NCBI RefSeq assembly: GCF_004514425.2
Contig: NZ_MYFN02000002.1
Coordinates: 537,495-601,494, forward strand
Reading direction: 5' to 3'
DNA length: 64,000 bases
Origin: Shinella sumterensis
GTDB lineage: Bacteria; Pseudomonadota; Alphaproteobacteria; Rhizobiales; Rhizobiaceae
Shown piece after piece: positions 7,879 through 16,889 of this stretch. The stretch's first letter is position 1. Each line of letters begins with the position of its first letter. A program made the position numbers and the translations under genes. The notes below the pieces were generated by a model. It had not been told where the DNA came from and ran no database searches. It was given only the letters and a program-made list of their open reading frames with translations.

Positions 7879-8385
7879 ATGAACATGCTCAAGCACGATC
7901 TCGTCTACCTGACGGAAGATGTCTCCCACGACGCCGCCATCGAACTCATCAATGAAGAAGCCTTCGGTCCCGGCCGGCATGTGCGCGCTGCCGCGCGCAT
8001 CCGCGAGCAGGGCCCGCACGACCTGTCGCTTTCCTTCGTCTGCACGGATGACGGCGAGACGATCGCCTCGGTGCGCATGACCCCGGTTCTGGCCGGCGGC
8101 GTGAAGGGCCATCTGCTCGGTCCGCTCGCCGTGCGGCCCTCGCACAAGAACCAGGGTATCGGCCGCGAACTGCTGCGCATCGCCTGCGCTTCTGCCCGGC
8201 GTAAGGGTTCCGAAGCCGTCATCCTGGTCGGCGACCCGCCCTATTACGGCCCGCTCGGCTTCGAGAAGGTCGCGTGGAATGCGCTGTCGTTTCCGGGACC
8301 GGTCGACCCGGCACGGGTACTGGTCATGCCGTTTGCGGCGGATACGCACGAGCGGCTGAAGGGTGTGATCGCCTGGCGGGGGTGA
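7879..8385 (+). CDS. GNAT-family N-acetyltransferase
   Basis: A 168-residue GNAT-fold protein of the YhbS-like type. The acetyl-CoA-binding motif A is clear: LLGPLAVRPSHKNQGIGRELLRIACASARRKG (V/I-x-P-x-x-Q-x-x-G-x-G/A pattern as QGIGRE) around residues 78-110, followed by VILVGDPPYYGPLGFEKV, typical of YhbS relatives. Substrate is unknown. ATG 7879 is used; the nearby ATG 7885 is an alternative. The upstream region contains short translated-looking frames that could affect expression. A RIME1-type repeat follows the gene. Confidence 0.85.
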   Translation: MNMLKHDLVYLTEDVSHDAAIELINEEAFGPGRHVRAAARIREQGPHDLSLSFVCTDDGETIASVRMTPVLAGGVKGHLLGPLAVRPSHKNQGIGRELLRIACASARRKGSEAVILVGDPPYYGPLGFEKVAWNALSFPGPVDPARVLVMPFAADTHERLKGVIAWRG

Positions 8386-8394
8386 GGGGCGCTA

Positions 8395-8511
8395 CCCCCT
8401 CATCCGACCCTTCGGGCCACCTTCTCCCCGCGGGGGAGAAGGAAAAACGAGACGTTCGCGATCCTCCCCTTCTCCCGACGGGGAGAAGGTGCCGGCAGGC
8501 GGATGAGGGGG
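8395..8511. repeat. RIME1-type Rhizobium intergenic mosaic element
   Basis: A 117-bp element bounded by perfect 12-bp inverted repeats CCCCCTCATCCG and CGGATGAGGGGG. Inside are two smaller palindromes built on CCTTCTCCCC / GGGGAGAAGG (about 8419-8442 and 8466-8489). Terminal and internal repeats of this kind define the RIME1 family of Rhizobiaceae. It sits between two convergent genes and encodes nothing; transcribed, it would fold into strong hairpins. Confidence 0.85.
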
Positions 8512-8523
8512 CTTCTCGACGCC

Positions 8524-9060
8524 TCAATCCTTCACTTCCATGAAGCGGATGCGGTTCTGGAACGGGTCCGTCACCGTCACTTCCAGACGCGAGCCTTCAT
8601 CCTCCAGCCCGGGCTTCATGTAGCGATAGTCCTTGTCGATCAGTTCCTTCTGGAAGGCGCGGATGCCCTTCATGTAGACGACCATGTTGCCGCCGGGCGT
8701 GGCGTCGCCTGCATGTTCGGAGAGATGCAGCCTGAGGCCGCCGCGCGAGACCTGCGTGTAGAGCGGGAAGTTCTCGCCATAGCGATGCTCCCAGTCGACC
8801 GAGAAACCCAGGAAACCGAGATAGAATTCATGCGCCTTCGCAACATCGAAGATGCGCACGATCGGCACCGCCTGCTCGAAGGCGATGCCGCGCTCGGCGG
8901 GCTTTGCCTCGATCCTGGCGGACAGGATGTTCCAGGTGTCCGCGCCGAACTGGCGGGCGACGATTTCTAGCGCTTCGCTGTGGGTGATCTCGATCTTGCG
9001 GGCGGCCAGCATGTCCCGCATGGCTTTCGCCATGGCCTTGGCATCGCGAAAATCGCGCAT
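8524..9060 (-). CDS. Glyoxalase/bleomycin-resistance (VOC) protein with N-terminal glyoxalase-related domain
   Basis: A 178-residue protein. The N-terminal ~50 residues (MRDFRDAKAMAKAMRDMLAA, then HSEALEIVARQFGADTWNIL) match the helical glyoxalase-related domain found before some VOC domains. The remainder is a single VOC domain (IVRIFDVAKAHEFYLGFLGF, then LHLSEH and VTDPFQNRIRF). VOC proteins of this type bind bleomycin-like compounds or act as dioxygenases/lyases; activity here is unknown. The frame is open upstream to 9165, but the ATG at 9060 has an AGGAAC Shine-Dalgarno and gives the usual N-terminus. Confidence 0.8.
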   Translation of the reverse strand: MRDFRDAKAMAKAMRDMLAARKIEITHSEALEIVARQFGADTWNILSARIEAKPAERGIAFEQAVPIVRIFDVAKAHEFYLGFLGFSVDWEHRYGENFPLYTQVSRGGLRLHLSEHAGDATPGGNMVVYMKGIRAFQKELIDKDYRYMKPGLEDEGSRLEVTVTDPFQNRIRFMEVKD

Positions 9061-9254
9061 GTCTGTTCCTCGTCTTCCGGCGAAGTCCCCGTCAGTGCCC
9101 GCATTGCCGACGCCTTCGCCCAACGATGAACGGTGGAGAAAGGTTCTGGTGGAGGCGTTCGCCATACCTTGGGGAAAGGCGCGGGTCTGCAGGCCGCCTC
9201 CGGCCGTGCGGCAAGTCTAGCCCAGGCCGGCGTGGCCCGCCAGCGCTATTCGCG

Positions 9255-11327
9255 CTAGCGGCCTTCGCGATACCACATGGCCGAGAAGGCGAGCAGCAAC
9301 AGCCCGGCACCGGCAAAGCCGGCGAACAGCGGCAGCGAATTGATGCCCTTCAGAACGGTCTCGTCCGTCATGCGCAACGACAGGCGGCCTTCATCGACGG
9401 TGCGGACCTGCCCGGAGACCGGCAGCAGGGGCGGCAGCGAAACCGCGTCGCCCTCGGCGTCCACCAGCCGGCGCACGGTGCCCTTGGTGGCATCGGCAAG
9501 CGGCTTCAGCGTCTGCGTGGTGGAGATCGTCGCCTTGAACTCGGGCGCATCGACCGCGCCGACATGGACGAGGGCGTTGAGATCGCCGTTGGTGATCTCG
9601 TAGAGGCCGGTTTCCGTGGTCTGGACCTCGGCGCGGTAGAGGCCGGGTTCGGCCTCTGTGAGCGCGACCTGCTGCGTTGCGCCGGATGGCAGCTTGAGCG
9701 TCGCCTCGCCGGGCGCATCGCCGATGGTCTGTCGGTTGATCTGCAAGGTGCGGCCGAAGGTTCGCGCCGTCAGCGCCTCCTCCTCCAGCGCCGGCTCCTG
9801 CATCAGCCAGTGCGCGGTGCGCCGGTAGAGCGAGACATGCGGGCCGCCGCCTTCGAAGCCGCGTGCCCACAGCCAGCCCTGGTCGGAGAGCAGCATGGCG
9901 ACGCGGCCCTTGCCGGCGCGGTTGAGCACGAGAAGCGGCTTGCCGTCATTGGCTTCCATCACGACGTTGCCCTCGGGGCGTTGCACGTCCACGGTGCGGA
10001 ACCAGCGGCCCCAGTGCGGCGGCTCGTCGTTGGCGCCTTCCAGGCCGCGCGTCACGGGATGTTTCCTGCCCTGGTCGGACAGCCGCGGATAGAACGGCGT
10101 ATCGTTCATCGCGCCGGTCGGGGCGGCGGGCAGCACGACCGAGAGCGGCGTCAATGCAATGGAATCGCTGCCGGCATGTTCGGGCCCGGCGGCAATCAGC
10201 AGGGCCCCGCCGTTTTCCACATATTGCGCGATGTTGTCATAGTAGAGGATCGGCAGCACGCCGCGGTGCTGGTAGCGGTCGAAGATGATGAGGTCGAACT
10301 CGTTGATCTTGTCCACGAACAGTTCGCGCGTCGGGAAGGCGATGAGCGAGAGTTCGTTGATCGGCGTGCCGTCCTGCTTTTCCGGCGGGCGCAGGATGGT
10401 GAAGTGCACGAGGTCGATGGCGGTGTCCGACTTCAAGAGGTTGCGCCAGGCGCGTTCGCCGGCATGCGGCTCGCCTGACACCAGGAGCACGCGCAGGTTC
10501 TCGCGAATGCCCTCGATGACGTGGACGGCGCGGTTGTTGGCCGCCGTGATCTCGCCTTCGACCGGCGCCACCTCGAATTCGAGGATGTTGTTGCCGCCGC
10601 GCGGCACGGTGAATTCGAGCGGCTGTTCGGTGCCGGGCGTGGCATTTTCGGCCGCGATCTCGTTGCCGTTGAGGCGCACGGTGACACGCGCCGTGCCGCC
10701 GGGGCCGGCACCATCATCTACCACGCGGAACTTCAGTGCCTGCTTTTCGCCGACAATGCCGAAGCGCGGGGCGCTGACCACCTCGATCCGGCGGTCGAAT
10801 TCGTCGGGACGCCCTGTCACGAGCGCATGCAGCGGCGCGTCGAAGCCGGTGAAGGCGGCGGCGTCGGGAATGTCGTGCACCTGCCCGTCGGTGATCATGA
10901 TCGCGCCGCCCACCCGCGAACGCGGCACATCGGCAATGGCGGCATTGAGCGCATCGAACAGGCGCGTCGAGGGCGTGTCCGAGGTGCCGTCGTCGCGGGC
11001 TTCGACGATGCGCGGCTCGATGCGCGGATAGCGGGCGAAGCGCTCCTTGAGGCCCTCCAGCGCCGCATCGGTCTGGGCGGTGCGGGTCTCGTTGTCCTGG
11101 CTCTGGCTGCGGTCGACGATGACGGGGACGATGGTGGACAGCGCCTCGCGGTCTTCCTGAAGGAAGACCGGATTGGCGAGCGCCAGGACCAGAAGCGCGA
11201 GCGCCAGCGCCCGGATGACGGAGCCGCGCAGGCCGCGCCAGAAACCGAGGGCGGCAAGCGCAAGCCCGACGAGGCCGATGGCGGCGATCGCGATCCAGGG
11301 CAGGAAGGGGGAGAACTGAAGCGTCAT
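9255..11327 (-). CDS. Large membrane protein with glutamine-amidotransferase-like domain, last gene of the MoxR/BatA-like operon
   Basis: A 690-residue protein with two N-terminal transmembrane helices (about 10-28 and 38-54), a von Willebrand A-like region beginning STIVPVIVDRSQSQDNE with MITDGQVHD, a long extracytoplasmic region, a class I glutamine amidotransferase-like segment (LIIFDRYQHRGVLPILYYDNIAQYVENGGALLIAAGPEHAG), and a C-terminal helix (LFAGFAGAGLLLLAFSAMWY). Orthologues end alphaproteobacterial MoxR-DUF58-BatA clusters. It starts one base after the upstream stop region, so it is co-transcribed and probably coupled. Role: presumably part of an envelope complex; not enzymatically defined. 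Confidence 0.8.
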   Translation of the reverse strand: MTLQFSPFLPWIAIAAIGLVGLALAALGFWRGLRGSVIRALALALLVLALANPVFLQEDREALSTIVPVIVDRSQSQDNETRTAQTDAALEGLKERFARYPRIEPRIVEARDDGTSDTPSTRLFDALNAAIADVPRSRVGGAIMITDGQVHDIPDAAAFTGFDAPLHALVTGRPDEFDRRIEVVSAPRFGIVGEKQALKFRVVDDGAGPGGTARVTVRLNGNEIAAENATPGTEQPLEFTVPRGGNNILEFEVAPVEGEITAANNRAVHVIEGIRENLRVLLVSGEPHAGERAWRNLLKSDTAIDLVHFTILRPPEKQDGTPINELSLIAFPTRELFVDKINEFDLIIFDRYQHRGVLPILYYDNIAQYVENGGALLIAAGPEHAGSDSIALTPLSVVLPAAPTGAMNDTPFYPRLSDQGRKHPVTRGLEGANDEPPHWGRWFRTVDVQRPEGNVVMEANDGKPLLVLNRAGKGRVAMLLSDQGWLWARGFEGGGPHVSLYRRTAHWLMQEPALEEEALTARTFGRTLQINRQTIGDAPGEATLKLPSGATQQVALTEAEPGLYRAEVQTTETGLYEITNGDLNALVHVGAVDAPEFKATISTTQTLKPLADATKGTVRRLVDAEGDAVSLPPLLPVSGQVRTVDEGRLSLRMTDETVLKGINSLPLFAGFAGAGLLLLAFSAMWYREGR

Positions 11328-11328
11328 G

Positions 11329-14139
11329 TCACTGCCCCAGCCGTTCGAGGAGGGCGGGCACGTGCACCTGGTCCGCCTTGTAGTTGCCGGTCAGCATATA
11401 CATCATGATGTTGACGCCGGAGCGGAAGGCGTGTTCGCGCTGCATCTCATCCGGCGGCACCGTCGGCAGCAGCGCCATGCCGTTGGTGTCGATGGCCCAG
11501 GCGCCGGCGAAATCGTTGCCGGTGATCATGATCGGCGAAACGCCGTCGCCCGCGCGCGCCGGCCGTGAGGGGTCTTCCGCGCGGTCGAGTTCCGCTTCGA
11601 TCCACAGCGGGCTTCCGGCATAGCGGCCCGGGAAATTCGCCAGCAAATAGAAGGATTTGGTGAGCACATGGTCCGCAGGCACGGGTTCCAGCGGCGGAAT
11701 GTCGAGATTGGCGAGGATCGCCTGCAGGCGCTCCGTATTGGGGCTCGTCGCATTGCCGTCGAGCGTCACGAACTGGTCGCGCGTGTCGAACAGCACCGTG
11801 CCGCCGTTGCGCATATAGGCGTCGATGCGGCTGATCGCGGCGTTGGACGGCATGGGCGCGGTGGCGCTGACCGGCCAGTAGATGATCGGGTAGAGCGCCA
11901 GCTCGTCCTTTTCGATGTCGATGCCGACAGGCTCGCCGGGCTCCAGCGTCGTGCGGTAGGTCAGGAACTCCGTGAGGCCGGCAAGCCCGCGTTCGGAGAT
12001 GCGGTCCACCTCGCTTTCGCCGGTCACGACATAGGCGAGATGCGTGGTGTCGAGCCGTGACAGGATGGTCTTGTCGCCGGGTTTGCTATCGGCCGCATGA
12101 CCTTGCTGCGGCACCGCCATCAGCGCGCCCGCGCAGAGGGCGAGCAGCACGGCGGCCGTCGCACCGCGGCGCGGCACGCGGCGGGCGGCAGCGGCAAAGG
12201 CGCCGCCCATCAGGAGCACGATGGCGCAATCGAGGATCAGCAGCAGGGCCGCGAGCGTGAAGAGATAGGGTTTCAGCGACCAGGTCTCCTTGCCGGCAAG
12301 CGGCTCGCGCAGGATACTTGCGCCTTCGGGCAGGACAAGGGGGCGGATGGCGTATTCCGGCGGGAAGAGGTTGCGCGCGACATAGCCATCCTCCGAGCCG
12401 TAGAGGCCGGGGGGATTGTCGAAGCTCGCGACGACCTTCGATCCATCACCGGCCGCGAGCGGCTTGGCCTCGCCGGTTGCGGCGGCAAGCGTACCGCTCG
12501 CCGTCATCAGTCGGTAGGGGGGAAGGCCCGCCGCCGCCTGGCCGCCTTCGGCCGAGACGCCGCCGCCGCGCGACAGCTGCACGGTGCGGCGGAGCATTTC
12601 CACGAAATCGCCCGACAGCGGCAGGTTCGACCAGCCGGTTTCCGCACTGATATGGAAAAGCACGATGCGGCCGGAGCCCAGTGGGCCCGTCGTGACCAGC
12701 GGCGTGCCGTCGGCAAGGCTCGCCCAGGTGCGTTCGGCGAGGTCGGGCGTCGGCTCGGCAAGCACCTGCCGCTTGATCAGGATGTCCTGCGGCGCGCGCA
12801 TGCCGAAGAACGGGCTGTTTGCCGGATAGGCCGACAGCGGCTGCGGCTCGGACCAGGACAGCGCGCCGCCGAGCGCGCGTTCGCCCTTGCGCAGCACGAC
12901 AGGCACGAGCGGATCGTCGCCCGGAGCGGCTGCAAGGCGCGGGCCTGCGAAGCGGATGAGCATGCCGCCGGCCTCGATCCAGCGCTGGACCTCGCCTTGC
13001 ACGTCTTCGGGAAGGCGGCCGATATCGGCCATGATCAGGACGGACGGGTTCTGCTCGAGAATCTGGGGAATGGCGACGGAAAGGTCTGCCACATCAGGTT
13101 CGATGAGATCGGCATAGGGCGCAAGCGCCCGGTTGATGTAGTGCAGCGGCGACAGCAGCGGCTGGCTCGCATCCACCACCTCGCCGGACAGGAAGGCGAC
13201 GCGCCGACGGCGGAAGCCGTCATCGAGCAGGTAGGCGCCGCCGGCATTGGCGAGGCCGTCGATGCTGATGCGGGCAAAGTCGTTGCGCAGCTCGAAGGGG
13301 GCCGTGATGGTCCCGGTCGTCGTCGTCGCGCCCGCCGCGAAGCTCGCGGTGCCGGTGGCGATGGGGCGGCTGCGCGAATCGAATGCCGTCAGCGGCAGGC
13401 TGCGCGCCGGGCCGCCATCGAGGCGGGTCAGGGTGACGGTCAGCGCATCCGCGCCGTTCACCGCCGAGGTGATGGCGACGGCGGCCGCACCGTCGCCCTC
13501 GATCAGGCGGAAATCGGCGGGCGAGAGCCCTTGCAGGGCGGCAACGGTTTCGTCCGTTTCGCTGCCGGCCATGCCGTCGCTGATGAAGGCGAGCGTGCCG
13601 GGTGCCGCGCCATCGAGCGCGGTGCGCAGCGAGGCGATGGCGGCGGTGCGGTCGGCGGGCAACGGGCGCGGTTCGGCGGCGGCAAGGCGGGTGCGCGCGG
13701 TCGCGGCATCGACCGGCACCGCATCATGCTGGCGGTCGGCGGTCAGCACCAGCGCGATCGGCACGTTGCGGCTTTCGGCATCGTCGATCAACGTGGCGGC
13801 GGTGTCCACACGGTTTTGCCAGTCGGTGGCCGAAGCCCAGGTGTTGTCGACGACGAGCGCGAGCGGGCCGCTCGATGCGAGCGTGTTGGTGCGCGGGTTG
13901 AAGACGGGGTCGGCGATGGCGAATATGACCGCGGCCGCCATCAGCATGCGCAGCAGCGTGAGCCACCAGGGGCTCTGCGCCGGCGTCTCCTCGCGCTTCA
14001 GGATCGAGGCGAGGATGGCGAAGGGCGGGAAGACCTCGGCCTGCGGCTTGGGCGGCGTGAGGCGCAGCAGCCACCAGATGACGGGCAGCAGCACGAGCGT
14101 GGTCAGCACGGCGGGAAAGGCGAACGCGAAGGCGCTCAT
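11329..14139 (-). CDS. DUF4159 protein with N-terminal BatA-like (Aerotolerance regulator) domain
   Basis: A 936-residue membrane protein. Residues 1-75 match the BatA N-terminal domain (FPAVLTTLVLLPVIWWLLRLTPPKP, then a second helix LLRMLMAAAVIFAIADPVFNPRT). A vWA-like segment follows (LALVVDNTWASATDWQ), then a large extracytoplasmic region, a helix near residue 640 (LFTLAALLLILDCAIVLLM), and a C-terminal DUF4159 domain (YVVTGESEVDRISERGLAGL through LTGNYKADQVHVPALLERLG). The frame is open much further upstream, inside the DUF58 gene, but the ATG at 14139 overlaps the DUF58 stop as ATGA and gives the family N-terminus. Confidence 0.85.
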   Translation of the reverse strand: MSAFAFAFPAVLTTLVLLPVIWWLLRLTPPKPQAEVFPPFAILASILKREETPAQSPWWLTLLRMLMAAAVIFAIADPVFNPRTNTLASSGPLALVVDNTWASATDWQNRVDTAATLIDDAESRNVPIALVLTADRQHDAVPVDAATARTRLAAAEPRPLPADRTAAIASLRTALDGAAPGTLAFISDGMAGSETDETVAALQGLSPADFRLIEGDGAAAVAITSAVNGADALTVTLTRLDGGPARSLPLTAFDSRSRPIATGTASFAAGATTTTGTITAPFELRNDFARISIDGLANAGGAYLLDDGFRRRRVAFLSGEVVDASQPLLSPLHYINRALAPYADLIEPDVADLSVAIPQILEQNPSVLIMADIGRLPEDVQGEVQRWIEAGGMLIRFAGPRLAAAPGDDPLVPVVLRKGERALGGALSWSEPQPLSAYPANSPFFGMRAPQDILIKRQVLAEPTPDLAERTWASLADGTPLVTTGPLGSGRIVLFHISAETGWSNLPLSGDFVEMLRRTVQLSRGGGVSAEGGQAAAGLPPYRLMTASGTLAAATGEAKPLAAGDGSKVVASFDNPPGLYGSEDGYVARNLFPPEYAIRPLVLPEGASILREPLAGKETWSLKPYLFTLAALLLILDCAIVLLMGGAFAAAARRVPRRGATAAVLLALCAGALMAVPQQGHAADSKPGDKTILSRLDTTHLAYVVTGESEVDRISERGLAGLTEFLTYRTTLEPGEPVGIDIEKDELALYPIIYWPVSATAPMPSNAAISRIDAYMRNGGTVLFDTRDQFVTLDGNATSPNTERLQAILANLDIPPLEPVPADHVLTKSFYLLANFPGRYAGSPLWIEAELDRAEDPSRPARAGDGVSPIMITGNDFAGAWAIDTNGMALLPTVPPDEMQREHAFRSGVNIMMYMLTGNYKADQVHVPALLERLGQ

Positions 14140-15053
14140 CGGCCGCCCTCCGCCCGCATCGCCGGCATGCCGGAGAGATACATGTGCACCGCGACCAGCG
14201 CTTCGGAGGCGAGACGATCGGTCCGGTGCGGCACGAAGCTCCAGCCGAGATGGCGCAGGCTTTCGGCCAGCGTCTGACGGCGCGCGACATAGGCGCGGGC
14301 ATAGTCGTCCTTCAGCGTCTCGGCACGGCCGGCGGTGATCTTCTGGCCGCTTTCGGGATCGGTGAATTCGGTGCGGCCCGTATAGGGGAAGGTCTCTTCC
14401 GCCGGGTCCGCGACCTCGATGACGTGGCCCTTGAGGCCGCGGCGGGCAAGCGGGCCGAGACGCGCCATGACGTTTTCGACCGGATCGAGGAAATCGCCGA
14501 TCAGCACCACATCGCTGTTGCCGCGGATCATGCCGGTGTCCGGCAGGCCGCCGGTGGCGGGATTGTGCATGAGCGCGGTGGCAAGGCGCTCGGCGGCGTT
14601 GCGCGCGGCGATCGGCTCCATGATTCCAGGGCAGCCGATGCGTTCGCCCGAGCGCGCGAGAATTTCGGCCAGCGCCAGCATGATGACGAGCGCGCGGCTC
14701 TCCTTCGAGACCGCTCCGAAGGTCGACTTGTACATCATGGAGGGGGAAAGGTCGGCCCAGACCCAGACGGTGTGAGCGGCCTCCCATTCACGGTCGCGCA
14801 CATAGGTATGGTCGTCGCGGGCCGAGCGCCGCCAGTCGATGCGCGACAGGCTCTCGCCGTCGACATAGGGGCGGAACTGCCAGAAATTCTCGCCGATGCC
14901 GCGCTTGCGGCGACCGTGCCAGCCGGCGATCACCGTGTTGGCGAGGCGCTGGGCCTCGACCATGCAATCGGGAATGAGGGCGGCACGCGCCTGCGCGCGC
15001 GAAAGCACATCGCGGGTCGGTGTTGGCTCGACGATCTGCCCGACGGAGGCCAT
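14136..15053 (-). CDS. DUF58 domain-containing protein
   Basis: A 305-residue protein with the DUF58 signature: GRRKRGIGENFWQFRPYVDGESLSRIDWRRSARDDHTYVRDREWE around residues 48-92 (the RxYxxGDxxRxIDWkxSAR motif). A degenerate vWA fold follows (VWVWADLSPSMMYKS, with the MIDAS-like DxSxS preserved as DLSPS). DUF58 proteins are partners of MoxR AAA+ ATPases. It overlaps the downstream DUF4159 gene by four bases (ATGA) and starts 13 bases after moxR ends. Cytoplasmic by absence of helices. Confidence 0.88.
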   Translation of the reverse strand: MASVGQIVEPTPTRDVLSRAQARAALIPDCMVEAQRLANTVIAGWHGRRKRGIGENFWQFRPYVDGESLSRIDWRRSARDDHTYVRDREWEAAHTVWVWADLSPSMMYKSTFGAVSKESRALVIMLALAEILARSGERIGCPGIMEPIAARNAAERLATALMHNPATGGLPDTGMIRGNSDVVLIGDFLDPVENVMARLGPLARRGLKGHVIEVADPAEETFPYTGRTEFTDPESGQKITAGRAETLKDDYARAYVARRQTLAESLRHLGWSFVPHRTDRLASEALVAVHMYLSGMPAMRAEGGR

Positions 15054-15066
15054 GCGCTTTCTCCGC

Positions 15067-16086
15067 TCAGCCGCCCGCCTGCCGGACGAGATCGGCGATC
15101 ACATCCCGAACCGACATGCCCTCGGCGCGGGCGGCGAAGGTCAGCGCCATGCGGTGCTGGAGCACGGGTTCGGCAAGCGCCAGCACGTCGTCGACCGAAG
15201 GCGCGAGGCGGCCTTCATAGAGCGCGCGGGCGCGGGCGCACAGCATCATCGCCTGGCCGGCGCGCGGGCCCGGGCCCCAGGCGACATGCTTGTCCGTCGA
15301 GGCGATGCCGTTGCCGGGGCGGGCGGAACGCACGAGCGAGAGGATCGCATCGAGCACCTTCTCGCTGACCGGCATCTGGCGGATGAGGGTCTGGATTTCC
15401 ACCAGCCGCTCGGCCGAGATGGCGGCCTCGGCCCGCGTCTCGCTGACGCCGGTCGTCTCCAGCAGGATCTGCCGTTCGGCGGCAAGCTCGGGATAGTCGA
15501 CATCGACCTGCAGCAGGAAGCGGTCCAGCTGCGCCTCGGGCAGGGGGTAGGTGCCTTCCTGCTCCAGCGGGTTCTGGGTCGCCAGGACGTGGAAGGGCTT
15601 CGGCAGGTCGTTGCGGGCGCCGGCCACGGTCACATGGTATTCCTGCATGGCCTGGAGCAGGGCGGACTGGGTGCGCGGCGAGGCGCGGTTGATCTCGTCG
15701 GCCATCAGGAGCTGGGTGAAGATCGGACCGGGGACGAAGCGGAAGGAGCGCTTGCCGTTCTCGTCCTGGTCCATCACTTCCGAGCCGAGGATATCCGACG
15801 GCATGAGGTCGGGCGTGAACTGGATGCGGCTGGACGCCAACCCGAGCACGGTGCCGAGCGTGACCACCAGCTTCGTCTTGGCGAGGCCCGGCACGCCGAC
15901 GAGCAGCGCGTGGCCGCCGGAGAGCACGGCAAGCATGGTCTGCTCGACCACGCTTTCCTGGCCGAAGATGACCTTGGAGACTTCCTTGCGAATGACGGCG
16001 ATATCCGAAAGCGCCCGTTCCGCCGCCGCGATCACCGCCTTTTCGTCCAGGCCTGCCTCGTGGGAATTCTGAACGCCCATGCTCAT
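15067..16086 (-). CDS. MoxR-family AAA+ ATPase
   Basis: A 339-residue AAA+ protein with a MoxR-type Walker A (GVPGLAKTK, residues 64-72), Walker B LLMADEINRA near residue 129, the sensor region LATQNPLEQEGTYPLPEAQLDRF, and a C-terminal lid domain. MoxR ATPases act as chaperones that assemble or activate vWA-domain proteins; the three downstream genes (DUF58, BatA/DUF4159, vWA/GATase) form the typical partner set. First gene of a four-gene minus-strand operon, divergent from the DUF1285 gene. Confidence 0.92.
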   Translation of the reverse strand: MSMGVQNSHEAGLDEKAVIAAAERALSDIAVIRKEVSKVIFGQESVVEQTMLAVLSGGHALLVGVPGLAKTKLVVTLGTVLGLASSRIQFTPDLMPSDILGSEVMDQDENGKRSFRFVPGPIFTQLLMADEINRASPRTQSALLQAMQEYHVTVAGARNDLPKPFHVLATQNPLEQEGTYPLPEAQLDRFLLQVDVDYPELAAERQILLETTGVSETRAEAAISAERLVEIQTLIRQMPVSEKVLDAILSLVRSARPGNGIASTDKHVAWGPGPRAGQAMMLCARARALYEGRLAPSVDDVLALAEPVLQHRMALTFAARAEGMSVRDVIADLVRQAGG

Positions 16087-16271
16087 CTCCAGTGCCGGTA
16101 AAGGATATCCGCGAATCGTGGTCCTGCCGCGTCCGCGTCCTACATAAAGACCTTATTAGCGTAGCCGTGGCTGACAAGCGGCCACGAAATGACTATCTCG
16201 TGAGTGTATCCACCCTTTCCTCGCGGGAAGAACGGTCTCTTGTCGAGATAGGGGTGAACCGGGACGGAACA

Positions 16272-16889
16272 ATGGCAACGGGTGAAATTCGCGAAAGCAC
16301 GGATGCAGTGGGACTGGCCGCCCTGATCGCGCGCGCCGGCGCGGAGACGGGCGGACGCGGCCTGCCGCCGGTCGAACGCTGGAATCCGCCGTTCTGCGGC
16401 GATATCGACATGGAAATCCGCGCCGACGGCACGTGGTTCTATCTGGGCACGCCCATCGGCCGCGCGCCGCTGGTGCGCCTCTTTTCCACCGTCCTGCGCA
16501 AGGACGAGGACGGCCGGACCTATCTGGTGACTCCGGTCGAGAAGGTCGGCATCCGCGTCGTCGATGCGCCGTTCCTGGCGGTGGAGATGAATGCGAGCGG
16601 GAAGGGCGATGCGCAAACGCTCACCTTCCGCACCAATGTCGGCGACGTGGTCGAGGCCGGGCCGGAGCATCCGCTGCGTTTCGTGATCGCAGGCGAAAAC
16701 AGCGAATTGAAGCCCTATCTGCTCGTGCGCGGCCGGCTGGAGGCGCTCGTCTCGCGCGCCGTGATGTACGATCTGGTGGCGCTCGGCGAAACCATCGCCA
16801 TCGACGATGTGGATATGTTTGCCGTGCGCTCGGGCGGCAGGGTCTTTCCCGTCATGCCGGCCGCCGAGCTGGATGCGCTTTCACGATGA
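16272..16889 (+). CDS. DUF1285 domain-containing protein
   Basis: A 205-residue cytoplasmic protein matching DUF1285: GRGLPPVERWNPPFCGDIDMEIRADGTWFYLGTPIGRAPLVRLFSTVLRKDEDG near residues 27-80, then YLVTPVEKVGIRVVDAPFLAVEM. Function of the family is unknown. The frame extends upstream to 16092, but MATGEIREST at 16272 follows a purine-rich GGGACGGAACA and gives the compact family length. It overlaps the NUDIX gene by four bases (ATGA), forming a tightly coupled operon with it and the CCA enzyme. Confidence 0.82.
   Translation: MATGEIRESTDAVGLAALIARAGAETGGRGLPPVERWNPPFCGDIDMEIRADGTWFYLGTPIGRAPLVRLFSTVLRKDEDGRTYLVTPVEKVGIRVVDAPFLAVEMNASGKGDAQTLTFRTNVGDVVEAGPEHPLRFVIAGENSELKPYLLVRGRLEALVSRAVMYDLVALGETIAIDDVDMFAVRSGGRVFPVMPAAELDALSR

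Noticed and set aside
11329-14787. Reading the DUF4159 gene as a 1152-residue protein from the far-upstream ATG
   Set aside because: The extra N-terminus is a shifted-frame reading of the DUF58 gene; the start at 14139 with ATGA overlap gives the BatA-type N-terminus.
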